Assembly (NCBI RefSeq): GCF_022637415.1
Contig: NZ_CP093340.1
Location: 806,001 to 870,000, forward strand
DNA length: 64,000 nt
Reading direction: 5' to 3'
Origin: Luteimonas sp. S4-F44
Lineage (GTDB): Bacteria > Pseudomonadota > Gammaproteobacteria > Xanthomonadales > Xanthomonadaceae
Of this stretch, positions 17,753 to 30,611 are shown in pieces. The notes under the pieces are model-generated. The model was not told the DNA's origin. It saw only the letters and a program-made list of their open reading frames with translations, and ran no database searches. The stretch's first letter is position 1. The number at the start of each line of letters is the position of its first letter. A program made the translations under genes and the position numbers.

Positions 17753-18864
17753 GCGGGAACTCCGGACATGGGGGCGGCAGCCGGCACCTGCGGCCACACC
17801 GTTCGGGCCAGCAATTCGTCGGTCCAGTCGAAGGCGAGGGCGCCGTCGGCGAGCAGCAGCGATACGAAGTGCTGGAGGTTGCGTGCGTACATCTCGCTGG
17901 CATGCGTCGCGCCCAGGCTCGCCAGATCCAGCGGGCCCGCGACCGTGACGCCTGCGACCTCGACGGTCTGCCCGGGCACGGTGGCCGCGCAGTTGCCGCC
18001 GGTCTCGGCGGCCAGATCGACGATCACGCTGCCCGGCCGCATGCCGGCGACCATGGTGGCGTCGATGAGCGTCGGTGCCCGCCGCCCGGGCACGGCAGCA
18101 GTGCAGACCACGACATCGATGCCGGCCAGGTGCGCGGCCAGACGCCGTTGCTGTTCGGCGCGCTCTTCGTCGGTCAAGGCGCGCGCATAGCCGCCCTCGC
18201 CGGCAGCGCTCACGCCTAGATCGAGGAAACGTGCGCCCAGCGATTCGATCTGCTCGCGCGTCTCGGGCCGCACGTCGAAGCCCTCGACCTGCGCCCCAAG
18301 GCGCCGCGCGGTCGCGATCGCCTGCAGTCCCGCAACGCCGGCGCCGATCACCAGCACCTTCGAGGGCCGGATCGTGCCGGCGGCGGTGGTCAGCATCGGG
18401 AAGAACCGCGGCGCCAGCTGCGCGCCGATCAGCACGGCCTTGTAGCCGGCCATGCCGGCCTGCGAACTGAGCACGTCCATCGCCTGCGCGCGGGTGGTGC
18501 GCGGCAGTCGCTCGAGCGGGAAGGCGAGAATGCCGTGCGTGCGCAGCGCATCGGCCCGCGACGGTTCGGCGTCGGGCTGCAACGTGCCGATCAAGGCGGC
18601 GCCTGCTTTGAGCCGGGCGATCGCGTCGGTGGACGGCGCCTGCACGCACAGCACCAGATCGGCCTGCGGCAGCGCTTCATCGCCGACCAGATGTGCGCCG
18701 GCCTCGGCATAGGCGGCATCGGCGAAATGCGCGCCGTCGCCCAGGCCACGCTGCGCGAGCACGGTGGCCCCGGCGGCAGTCAGTTTGCGCGCCGTTTCCG
18801 GCGTCAGCGCCACCCGGCGTTCGCCAGGTGCGGTTTCTTTCATCGCAAGCACGACGACCGCCAT
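17749..18864 (-). CDS. pntAA: NAD(P) transhydrogenase subunit alpha part 1
   Basis: The 371-aa soluble domain I binds NAD(H). It shows the alanine dehydrogenase/PNT N-terminal motif KETAPGERRVALTPETARKL, the SSQAGMAGYKAVL segment and the NAD-binding VIGAGVAGLQAIATARRLGA. The ATG at 18864 is preceded by GGGGAG at good spacing; two GTG codons just before it are less likely. It leads the transhydrogenase operon. Confidence 0.96.
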   Translation of the reverse strand: MAVVVLAMKETAPGERRVALTPETARKLTAAGATVLAQRGLGDGAHFADAAYAEAGAHLVGDEALPQADLVLCVQAPSTDAIARLKAGAALIGTLQPDAEPSRADALRTHGILAFPLERLPRTTRAQAMDVLSSQAGMAGYKAVLIGAQLAPRFFPMLTTAAGTIRPSKVLVIGAGVAGLQAIATARRLGAQVEGFDVRPETREQIESLGARFLDLGVSAAGEGGYARALTDEERAEQQRRLAAHLAGIDVVVCTAAVPGRRAPTLIDATMVAGMRPGSVIVDLAAETGGNCAATVPGQTVEVAGVTVAGPLDLASLGATHASEMYARNLQHFVSLLLADGALAFDWTDELLARTVWPQVPAAAPMSGVPA

Positions 18865-18995
18865 CACCACTCCCCGTGGGTCTAGGACACCGGACGCTGT
18901 CGTCCGGGCCGGGCACGCTGTTGCCGGCGTCGATCCTAGCCTGAATGCTGCTGCAGGTCAGCGGGTAGGGGAGGGCGTGGCGGTCATGCGGTCGG

Positions 18996-19745
18996 TCAGC
19001 GCCAGGGGCGCGAGGCGAGTTCCAGGCCGAGCAGCAGCAGGCAGACGAGGAACCACACGCGAAACCGCGCCGGCGGGATGCGCTGGCGTAACCGCCCGCC
19101 GAGCCACATGCCGGCCAGCGCGGGCACGACCACCAGCGTCGACAGACCGGCCTGTTCGAAGCGGAACGCGCCGTGGACGCCCAGCCCGATCGCCAGCGCC
19201 AGCGTCGAGACCGTGAACGAGAGCCCCAGTGCCTGCACCAGCGTATCGCGCTGCAGCCCCAACGCCTGCAGGTACGGCACGGCCGGGATCACGAACACGC
19301 CGGTGGCGCCGGTGACCGCGCCAGTCGCGACGCCGACCGTCGGTGACCACCAGCGCTCATGGCGTGCAGGCACGGTCAGCGGCGGCGCGAGCAGGGCGTG
19401 GCCGGCGTAGGCGATGAGCGCCAGACCGAGCGCGAACCCCGACCAGGTCGGATCGGTCGTGGCTAGTGCGCCGGCACCGGCGACCGTGCCGACCACGATG
19501 CCTAGCAGCATCGGCCAGAGCCGGCGCATCAGCGGTCCCAGTTCGGGGCCGGCGGCCAGTTGCCAGACATTGGTCACCATCGAGGGCACCACCAGCATCG
19601 CCGCGGCTGCCGCGGGCGGCATGCCCAGCCCGAGCAGTCCCATGGCGATCGTGGGCAGGCCCATGCCGGTCAGGCCCTTCACTGCGCCTGCGAGCAGGAA
19701 GGTGCCGATCAGTGCCGCGAGGGGGAAAGCGATTGCCGTGTCCAT
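18996..19745 (-). CDS. TSUP (TauE/SafE) family permease
   Basis: The 249-aa membrane protein has about eight hydrophobic segments and the repeated TSUP signature: GLTGMGLPTIAMGLLGLGM in the first half and TGAVTGATGVFVIPAVPYLQALGL in the second. Members export or import sulfite, sulfoacetate and other organosulfur or organic anions; the substrate here is unknown. It is divergent from a LysR-type regulator that probably controls it. Confidence 0.85.
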   Translation of the reverse strand: MDTAIAFPLAALIGTFLLAGAVKGLTGMGLPTIAMGLLGLGMPPAAAAAMLVVPSMVTNVWQLAAGPELGPLMRRLWPMLLGIVVGTVAGAGALATTDPTWSGFALGLALIAYAGHALLAPPLTVPARHERWWSPTVGVATGAVTGATGVFVIPAVPYLQALGLQRDTLVQALGLSFTVSTLALAIGLGVHGAFRFEQAGLSTLVVVPALAGMWLGGRLRQRIPPARFRVWFLVCLLLLGLELASRPWR

Positions 19746-19800
19746 GGCGCCATTGGGCGCCGGGCCGGCGACGGGCACAATGCGGCTTTGGCCGTGTCGT

Positions 19801-19819
19801 CCTTCGGATGAACCGAAGG
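19801..19819. repeat. 7-bp hairpin in the TSUP-LysR intergenic region
   Basis: CCTTCGG (19801-19807) and CCGAAGG (19813-19819) are perfect inverted copies with a five-base centre, lying between the divergent permease and regulator genes. It could be part of a LysR operator or simply a hairpin in the regulator leader. Confidence 0.4.
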
Positions 19820-19837
19820 GCGCGTCCTGGAGGTTCC

Positions 19838-20740
19838 GTGCGAATCGACCTGTCCGACCTGCGCCTGTTTCTGCACATCATCGATGCCGGCAGCATCAGC
19901 CAGGGCGCGGCGCGTGCACACCTGGCGCTGGCCTCGGCCAGCGAACGGCTGCGACGGATCGAGGCCGATGCCGGTATCGCCTTGCTCGAGCGACACGCCC
20001 GCGGTGTCCGCGCGACCGAGGCCGGCGAGGCGCTTGCGCACCATGCGCGGCGCATGCTGCGACGACACGGCATGCTGCATGAAGAACTGCAGGCGTTCGC
20101 CGCCGGCGCGCGCGGGACCTTGCGGCTGTATGCCAATACCGCGGCAGTGACCGGCTTCCTGCCCAGGGCGCTGGCGCCGTGGCTGGCGGCGCGTCCGGCG
20201 GTCCGCATTGAGTTGAAGGAACGCACCAGCCCGGAGATCGTGCGTGCAGTTTCCTCGGGCCGCATCGAGGCCGGTGTGGTCGCCGACAGTGTCGACGCCG
20301 GTCGTTTGCACCTGGCGCCGGTGGCGGAGGACCGGCTGGTGCTGATCGTGCCGGTCGACCATCCGCTCGCCGCCGTGCGCGAGGCGGCGTTCGCCGATGC
20401 GCTCGCCCTGCCGTTCGTCGGTCTGGCTCCGGGCAGCGCATTGCAGGATCACCTCGATGCGCACGCGGCTGACGCGGGCCGCGCGTTCGCGTTCCGCATC
20501 CGTGTCCGGACTTTCGAGGACCTGTGCCTGCTGGTCGCGCGCGGCGTCGGCGTGGGCATCGTGCCGGCCGGCGCCTCGCAGCGTTACCGTCGCCGCCATC
20601 CCCATCGCACGATCGCGCTGCGCGAGGCCTGGACGCGCCGCCGGCTATGCGTCTGTGTCCGCGACTGGCGAGGCCTGGCGCCGCCGATGCGCGATCTGCT
20701 CGTGCATCTGGGCGCGGATGCGCCGACGACTCACATCTAA
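19838..20740 (+). CDS. LysR-family transcriptional regulator
   Basis: The 300-aa protein has the N-terminal LysR winged helix-turn-helix (DLRLFLHIIDAGSISQGAARAHLALASASERLRRIEADAG) and a substrate-binding-like C-terminal domain. I take the GTG at 19838, which has GGAGG nearby (19829-19833), over the in-frame ATG at 19808. Divergence from the TSUP permease suggests it regulates that gene, the common arrangement for this family. The effector is unknown. Confidence 0.85.
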   Translation: MRIDLSDLRLFLHIIDAGSISQGAARAHLALASASERLRRIEADAGIALLERHARGVRATEAGEALAHHARRMLRRHGMLHEELQAFAAGARGTLRLYANTAAVTGFLPRALAPWLAARPAVRIELKERTSPEIVRAVSSGRIEAGVVADSVDAGRLHLAPVAEDRLVLIVPVDHPLAAVREAAFADALALPFVGLAPGSALQDHLDAHAADAGRAFAFRIRVRTFEDLCLLVARGVGVGIVPAGASQRYRRRHPHRTIALREAWTRRRLCVCVRDWRGLAPPMRDLLVHLGADAPTTHI

Positions 20741-20787
20741 GCGGCGCCAACCTTGCTTCGCATGCGACTGCTGCCGTGGCGCAGGAT

Positions 20788-21213
20788 CTAGCGCGCGAGT
20801 ACCGCCGCGATCACCAGCCCGGCGCCGAGCCAGGCTAGATCGGCCGGTGTGTTGGCCAGGCTGGCCAGGGTCCAGGCGTGGTGCGGCCCGAGCTTGAGCG
20901 CCGATTCCCAGGGCATCAGTCCCATCGGGCGGGCGAGTTGGGTGGCGATGATGCCCCAGTTGGCGATGATGATCGCCAGCAGCGTCGCGGCCGTGCCTGC
21001 GAGCGCGCGCACCAGCCCGGGGCGGAGCCGCGCCAGGCGCACCAGCAGCGCGGCATCGAGCGCGGCGACCACGGCCATCCAGGCGCCTTGCGCGCCCAGC
21101 GCGTCGGCCAGCAGGATCCAGGCGGCCGCGATGCCGGCGCTGCCGAGCAGCAGCAGACCGATCGCCAGCGGCCAGCGCCGGGCGCGGGCGGGTTCGGACA
21201 TGGAAGACAGCAT
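20788..21213 (-). CDS. small membrane protein of unknown function
   Basis: The 141-aa product contains four probable transmembrane helices (near residues 16-36, 43-62, 68-90 and 122-140) and a conserved-looking loop MGLMPWESALKLGPHHAWTLASLANTPADLAW. I do not recognise a family. It lies between a LysR gene and sufT, on the opposite strand from both. A second in-frame ATG at 21201 gives a form four residues shorter. Confidence 0.6.
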   Translation of the reverse strand: MLSSMSEPARARRWPLAIGLLLLGSAGIAAAWILLADALGAQGAWMAVVAALDAALLVRLARLRPGLVRALAGTAATLLAIIIANWGIIATQLARPMGLMPWESALKLGPHHAWTLASLANTPADLAWLGAGLVIAAVLAR

Positions 21214-21299
21214 CGCGGGAATGGTCGGTCAGCATACCGGCGCGCGGCGATACAATGACAGCCTTGTCGCGGCCGCTTCCGGCCCTCATGTCCTGGGCC

Positions 21300-21851
21300 A
21301 TGTACTCTCGCAGCAGCGAACCCGTCCGTTTCGAACGCGATTGCGAAGCCGTTCTCGTCCCCCAGGGCGAGGAGGTGACGCTGCCGGCCGGCAGTGCCGG
21401 CTACATCACTCAGGCGTTGGGCGGTAGTTACACCGTGTTCGTCGAGGGCAATCTGTTCCGGATCGCGGGCCGCGATGCCGATGCGATCGGCAAAGAGCCG
21501 CCGATGCCGCTGGAACTGCCCGACGACGCCGACGACGCGGCGGTCGAACGCATGGTCTGGCACCAGCTGCGCACCTGCTTCGACCCCGAGATCCCGATCA
21601 ACGTCGTCGATCTGGGCCTGGTCTACGAGGCCGTGGTGATTCCCGTCGACAACGGGCACCGCAAGGTCGAGGTGCGGATGACGCTGACTGCGCCGGGCTG
21701 CGGCATGGGCGAGATCCTGGTCGACGATGTGCGCAGCAAGCTCGAGCTCATCCCGACCGTCGACGAGGCCGATGTCGAGCTGGTGTTCGATCCGCCGTGG
21801 AACCGGTCGATGATGTCCGAGGCCGCGCAACTCGAGACCGGCATGCTCTGA
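21300..21851 (+). CDS. sufT: putative Fe-S cluster assembly protein SufT
   Basis: The 183-aa protein matches SufT: an N-terminal specific region (FERDCEAVLVPQGEEV...GSAGYITQALGGSYTVFVEGNLFRIAG) followed by a MIP18/DUF59 domain with FDPEIPINVVDLGLVYE and LTAPGCGMGEILVDDV. SufT assists maturation of Fe-S proteins; the conserved cysteine lies in APGCGMG. Usual partners sufBCDS are not in the window. ATG codons at 21255 and 21288 are in frame; I chose 21300 because the conserved sequence begins there. Confidence 0.88.
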   Translation: MYSRSSEPVRFERDCEAVLVPQGEEVTLPAGSAGYITQALGGSYTVFVEGNLFRIAGRDADAIGKEPPMPLELPDDADDAAVERMVWHQLRTCFDPEIPINVVDLGLVYEAVVIPVDNGHRKVEVRMTLTAPGCGMGEILVDDVRSKLELIPTVDEADVELVFDPPWNRSMMSEAAQLETGML

Positions 21852-22078
21852 CGGCGCCGCCGCGCCGTCCATCCTCAGATCCACATGTCCACATGGCAGG
21901 TGCGCCGGGCTTGCTGCTGCGTGGTGGTGGCTCGATGGTCCGATACCCGACGCCGCCTGTCGGCATTCGTGCAACACGCCTCGAGTGTGTTCGGCCGATA
22001 GGGTGCGCGTGCGCAAACTTGGCCACGCCCACCTCGCAGCCGTAAGACATCCCGGACGCTGCTCACATGGCTGAACGC
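21852..22078. other. intergenic region before the protease locus
   Basis: No gene is visible in the 440 bases between sufT and the subtilase. The first half is GC-rich and unremarkable. Composition drops sharply at about 22075-22140, where the CRP/Clp-like site lies. Confidence 0.4.
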
Positions 22079-22079
22079 A

Positions 22080-22140
22080 AAGCATCATGCAGAAATGTGA
22101 TGCTTATCACTCTTATTGTCGAAAAATTAACGTGACCCGC
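22080..22140 (+). promoter_or_regulatory. CRP/Clp-type operator and AT-rich promoter patch
   Basis: AAATGTGA-TGCTTA-TCAC (22093-22110) matches the CRP consensus TGTGA-N6-TCACA at nine of ten core positions, and the flanking AAA and TT also fit. Overlapping it is a perfect 8-bp inverted repeat, AAGCATCA (22080-22087) with TGATGCTT (22098-22105). The patch is strikingly AT-rich against its surroundings. It lies about 180-200 bases upstream of the subtilase start, so Clp, the CRP-like regulator of extracellular enzymes in this family, is the likely ligand. The promoter elements themselves are not clear. Confidence 0.6.
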
Positions 22141-22292
22141 CATTGCGCGCGAACAGGGCTGTCGCGTAGCGTCAGTTTGCGGTCAGTTTCGTCATGCCGC
22201 GTACGTTGCGGGTCGGCCATCGCCCATCGCGATGTGTCCGACCCCGGCCCCGCGCCGCGGCTCCGGCGCGCCCACGGTTTCGAGGGTTTCCC

Positions 22293-24023
22293 ATGTCGAA
22301 GACGTCCATTCCCTTCCGTCGCCTTCAGCGCCGTGTGCTGGCGGCGGCCACGTTGCTGGCCCTTGCCGCGCCGCTGGCCGCGGCCCAGGCTGTCGAGCGG
22401 CTCGATCTTGCCGGGTTGCAGTCCGCCGAGCAGCACGACCGTTTCATCGTCAAGTACCGGGACGGCAGCGCCGCGCAGGCGCAGCCGGCCTCGATCAACG
22501 CGGCACTGGGGTCGGTGGCCGGTCGCTTGGCCGTCGGCGGCGGCAAGCAATTGCGACTCGAGCACCTGCGCCGCACGGCCGTCGGCGCCGATGTCGTGCG
22601 TACCAGCCGCAAGTTGGATCGGGCCGATGCCGAATCGGTGATGCGCCAGCTCGCGGCCGACCCCGATGTCGAGTACGTCGAGGTCGACAAGCGCAATCGG
22701 GTGTTCTGGACGCCCAACGATCCGCGCTTCAGCCAGCAGTACGGCTTCGGTACCGGCGCCGGGGGCATTCGCGCGACCACCGCCTGGGACGTGACGCGCG
22801 GTGCGGGCGCCGTCGTCGCGGTGCTCGATACCGGCATCACCTCGCACAGCGACCTCAATGCCAACATCCTGCCCGGATACGACTTCATCAGCGATCCGAC
22901 GATCGCAGGCGATGGCAATGGCCGCGATGCCGATCCCAGCGATCCGGGCGATTTCGACGGCATCTATGCTTCGAGCTGGCACGGCACGCATGTTGCGGGC
23001 ACGGTCGCGGCGGTGACCAACAACGGGGTCGGCGTCGCCGGCACTGCGCCGCTGGCCAAGGTGGTGCCCGTCCGCGTGCTCGGCCGTGGCGGCGGCTACG
23101 ACTCCGACATCGCCGACGCGGTGATCTGGGCCTCGGGCGGCACGGTTGCCGGGGTGCCCGCCAACCAGAATCCGGCCGAGGTCATCAACCTGAGCCTGGG
23201 CGGACGCGGCAGCTGCGGCAACACGATGCAGAGTGCGATCAACGGCGCGGTCGGTCGTGGCACCACGCTGGTCATCGCCGCCGGCAACAGCAATGCCAAC
23301 GTCTCGGGCTTCTCGCCGGCCAACTGCGCCAACGTCATTGCGGTCGCTTCCAATACCAGCACCGGCGCGCGTTCGAGCTTCTCCAACTACGGCACAGGCA
23401 TCACGATCTCGGCGCCTGGCTCGGGCATCGTCTCCACGCTCAACAGTGGCCAGACCACGCCGGGCAGCGAGAGCTATGCCTCCTACGACGGCACCTCGAT
23501 GGCCGCGCCGCATGTCGCCGGTGTGGTCGCGCTGGTGCAGTCGGTGTCCAATCCGGCCAAGACGCCAGCCCAGATCAAGGCCCTGCTGACCAGCACGGCG
23601 CGCGCGTTCCCCTCGACCCCGTCCCAGCCGATCGGCGCGGGCATCGTCGATGCGAAGGCTGCGGTGGATGCCGCGTCAGGCGGCGGCACCGGCCCGGGGC
23701 CCGATCCGGGCGACGGCAGCCTGGTCGTCGGCACGCCGATCACCGGCCTGTCGGGCGGCACCGGCAGCAGTCAGTTCTGGACGGTCAACGTGCCGTCGGG
23801 GGCGACCAACCTTGTCATCGCGCTGTCTGGGGGCAGCGGCGATGCCGACCTGTACGTCCGGCGCGGCGCGCAACCGACGACCTCGACCTGGGACTGCCGT
23901 CCTTACCGGTCGGGCAACAACGAAAGCTGCGCGTTCGCCACGCCTCAGGCCGGGACGTACCACGTCCTGGTGCGCGGTTATTCATCGTTCTCGGGAGTCA
24001 CGTTGCGCGCCGATCACGACTAG
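22293..24023 (+). CDS. secreted S8 subtilisin-like serine protease with PPC domain
   Basis: The 576-aa preproprotein has a signal peptide (about 1-32), an inhibitor-I9 propeptide (about 50-132, RFIVKYRDG to VEYVEVD), a subtilase domain (about 150-460) and a C-terminal pre-peptidase (PPC) domain (about 478-576). The triad is D179 (AVLDTGI), H230 (WHGTHVAG) and S402 (GTSMAAPH), with the oxyanion asparagine in AAGNSN. Such enzymes digest external protein and are exported by the type II pathway; the PPC domain is usually removed during maturation. The ATG at 22293 has GAGGG upstream. A CRP/Clp-like site precedes it and a terminator follows. Confidence 0.95.
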   Translation: MSKTSIPFRRLQRRVLAAATLLALAAPLAAAQAVERLDLAGLQSAEQHDRFIVKYRDGSAAQAQPASINAALGSVAGRLAVGGGKQLRLEHLRRTAVGADVVRTSRKLDRADAESVMRQLAADPDVEYVEVDKRNRVFWTPNDPRFSQQYGFGTGAGGIRATTAWDVTRGAGAVVAVLDTGITSHSDLNANILPGYDFISDPTIAGDGNGRDADPSDPGDFDGIYASSWHGTHVAGTVAAVTNNGVGVAGTAPLAKVVPVRVLGRGGGYDSDIADAVIWASGGTVAGVPANQNPAEVINLSLGGRGSCGNTMQSAINGAVGRGTTLVIAAGNSNANVSGFSPANCANVIAVASNTSTGARSSFSNYGTGITISAPGSGIVSTLNSGQTTPGSESYASYDGTSMAAPHVAGVVALVQSVSNPAKTPAQIKALLTSTARAFPSTPSQPIGAGIVDAKAAVDAASGGGTGPGPDPGDGSLVVGTPITGLSGGTGSSQFWTVNVPSGATNLVIALSGGSGDADLYVRRGAQPTTSTWDCRPYRSGNNESCAFATPQAGTYHVLVRGYSSFSGVTLRADHD

Positions 24024-24092
24024 CGCGACGGGGATGCAGGGCTCGGGGATAGAGGGCAGGCGGCACGCCGTGATCGTCGCGCGTGTCGCCGG

Positions 24093-24130
24093 CGGAGCAC
24101 ACCGGTCTTCGGCGTGCTCCGTTTTTTCTG
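24093..24130 (+). terminator. intrinsic terminator of the subtilase gene
   Basis: CGGAGCAC (24093-24100) pairs with GTGCTCCG (24114-24121), with a smaller CCG/CGG pairing inside the loop, followed directly by TTTTTT (24122-24127). It is a textbook Rho-independent terminator 70 bases after the subtilase stop, so the next protease gene needs its own promoter. Confidence 0.9.
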
Positions 24131-24150
24131 TGCAATCCAACCAGGGGTAG

Positions 24151-26478
<2,328 letters not shown>

Positions 26479-26503
26479 GTGTGAACGTCCGGTCGGCGGT
26501 GGT

Positions 26504-26523
26504 CGCAGGCAGGGATGCCTGCG
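26504..26523 (+). terminator. hairpin after the S1 protease gene
   Basis: CGCAGGCA (26504-26511) and TGCCTGCG (26516-26523) form a perfect 8-bp stem with a four-base loop, 26 bases after the stop. No T-tract follows, so this is at best a weak or Rho-assisted terminator. Confidence 0.35.
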
Positions 26524-26677
26524 GCGGCCGTCGACCGGCGCGCGATGTGGGGCCAGTCGCTGTTTGGCCGGACCATTCAGCATGTCGCGCAATCGTCTTG
26601 CGGCCTTCATTCCGGCATCGCCAGCATGAAGGCATGCTCGACCACGCCGCAGTCCGCGGTTTCAACAGGGCAGGGCC

Positions 26678-27082
26678 ATGCGTCCGATTTCGATGGGCTA
26701 CGCCATTCTGGCCGTGGCGGTGCTGTGCGCACCGGTCGCGGCGCTGATGGCATCGCGTGGCCCCGACGCGCCCGCGCCGCACAATGAGCCCGCCATGCAG
26801 CAGCGTTTCATCGTCAAGTACCGGGCCGGCACCGAGCCGGCACGCGACCCGCACGCCGTGCAGGCGCACTTGGACCAGGTCGCCGACGCGCTGCCGCGGA
26901 CCGGCAAGGCGGCCTCTGCGCCGAAGCTGTCGTGGCTGCGGCGATTGGCAGTCGGGGCGGATGTGTTCTCGGTCGCCCCCGCGCTGGATGCGGACGGCAC
27001 CCGGCGGTTGCTCGATGCACTCCAGGCCGATACCGAGGTCGACTACGCCGAACCCGACGGCATCATGACCATCCAGCGCTGA
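26678..27082 (+). CDS. free-standing inhibitor I9 (subtilisin propeptide-like) protein
   Basis: The 134-aa product has a hydrophobic N-terminal export signal (about 8-25) and then one I9 domain (about 43-130) with no protease after it. It parallels the propeptide of the subtilase 4 kb upstream: RFIVKYRAGT against RFIVKYRDGS, LRRLAVGADV against LRRTAVGADV, and DTEVDYAEPD against DPDVEYVEVD. Such proteins can act as intermolecular chaperones or inhibitors of subtilases, as fungal Pbi2/POIA1 do. The role here is inferred. A truncated protease gene is the alternative, but no subtilase remnant follows before the next gene 15 bases away. Confidence 0.8.
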   Translation: MRPISMGYAILAVAVLCAPVAALMASRGPDAPAPHNEPAMQQRFIVKYRAGTEPARDPHAVQAHLDQVADALPRTGKAASAPKLSWLRRLAVGADVFSVAPALDADGTRRLLDALQADTEVDYAEPDGIMTIQR

Positions 27083-27097
27083 GGCGCCGCCGCTTGC

Positions 27098-27592
27098 TCA
27101 GAGCACCGGCTCGAAGCGGTTGGCCTCGACGTTCTTGCGCACCTTGAGCGGGTCCCAGATCCGGCCGTTCATCGCCACGTAGACCCCCGGCGGTTTGGAC
27201 TGCACGGCGCCCACGGCGGTGCCGATGTTGAACTCCGCGTCCGAGCCGCGGAAGCGCGCCGGGCTCAGCGCCCCGGTCAGCACAATGGTCTTGTCGGTGA
27301 TCGAGGCCAGCACCTTCGCAGTCTCGACCATCGAATCGGTGCCGTGGGTCAACAGCACGTGGCGTGCGGGCTGCGCGGCGATCGTCGCGCGGATCAGCTC
27401 GCGGTCGTCGTCGGTGATGTGCAGCGAGTCCTTGCGGATGATCGGAATGACCCGGAACCGGAACGCGACGCCCAGCTCCTCGAGCATGCGTCCGATCTGC
27501 GGTTCGCCGACCTGGTAGTCCGATTTGTCGTCGAAGTAGATCTTGTCGATCGTGCCACCGGTGGTGACGATCAGCAGCTCGTCCATTGCCAT
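27098..27592 (-). CDS. small asparaginase-domain protein
   Basis: The 164-aa protein matches the N-terminal domain of type I/II L-asparaginases: LLIVTTGGTIDKIYFDD supplies the first catalytic threonine region and VLLTHGTDSMVETAKVL the second (T-D pair), with IVLTGALSPARFRGSDAEFN following. The C-terminal domain of full asparaginases is absent. Single-domain proteins of this size recur in Xanthomonadaceae, so this is probably not a truncation; activity is unproven. An ATG two codons in (27586) is an alternative start. Confidence 0.82.
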   Translation of the reverse strand: MAMDELLIVTTGGTIDKIYFDDKSDYQVGEPQIGRMLEELGVAFRFRVIPIIRKDSLHITDDDRELIRATIAAQPARHVLLTHGTDSMVETAKVLASITDKTIVLTGALSPARFRGSDAEFNIGTAVGAVQSKPPGVYVAMNGRIWDPLKVRKNVEANRFEPVL

Positions 27593-27695
27593 GCAGTCTG
27601 TGTGGAGTGGTGGGAATGATAGCGGGCGGGATTGTGGCTGCGCGATCGGCGATCGCGGCCCCGGCACGTTCCGCCCGGCCTCGGCCTGTCCTCGA

Positions 27696-30017
<2,322 letters not shown>

Positions 30018-30021
<4 letters not shown>

Positions 30022-30572
30022 TCCGCCGCCTCGTTCCCTGCCTCGCCCTTGCCGTCGCCCTCGTCGCCTGTCAGCGCGGTGAGGACGCCGCCGCCCCGGT
30101 CGATGACCGCGCCACGGCCACACCTGCCGGCGACACGGCGCCGGCATCGTCGCGCGAGCATCCGGCGCTGCGGGTCGAGACGATCGACGGCGGCACCTTC
30201 GATCTGGCCGACCATCGTGGGCAATGGGTCGTCGTCAATTTCTGGGCCACCTGGTGCGCGCCGTGCCTGAAGGAGATGCCCGAGCTGTCCGCGCTCGATG
30301 CGATGCGCGAGCATGTGCAGGTGGTGGGGCTGGCCTACGAGGACACCACCGCCGAGGACCTGCGCACGTTCCTCGAGGCGCGTCCTGTGGTCTACCCGAT
30401 CGCAATCGTCGACACCTTCGAGCCACCGGCCGATTTCGAGACGCCCAAGGGCCTGCCGATGACCTACCTCATCGGGCCCGACGGTCGGGTGGTCGAGAAG
30501 ATCCTCGGACCGGTCACCGCGGCGCGCCTCGAGGCGTTGATCGCCCAGGCGGGCGGGCCCGCGGCCGGCTGA
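30018..30572 (+). CDS. TlpA-like thiol-disulfide oxidoreductase lipoprotein
   Basis: The 184-aa product has a lipoprotein signal ending LVAC (C18), a low-complexity Ala/Thr linker and a thioredoxin-like domain with the WCAPC active site (C80/C83) in [18 protein letters not shown]. The cis-proline loop is GLPMTYLI. Such TlpA/ResA-type proteins reduce disulfides in the periplasm, often for cytochrome c or cuproprotein maturation. It is translationally coupled to the YihY-family gene; no cytochrome biogenesis gene is nearby. Confidence 0.9.
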
Positions 30573-30611
30573 GCGGCGATCAAAGCCCGGTACGCGCCGG
30601 GCCTGTCGACC

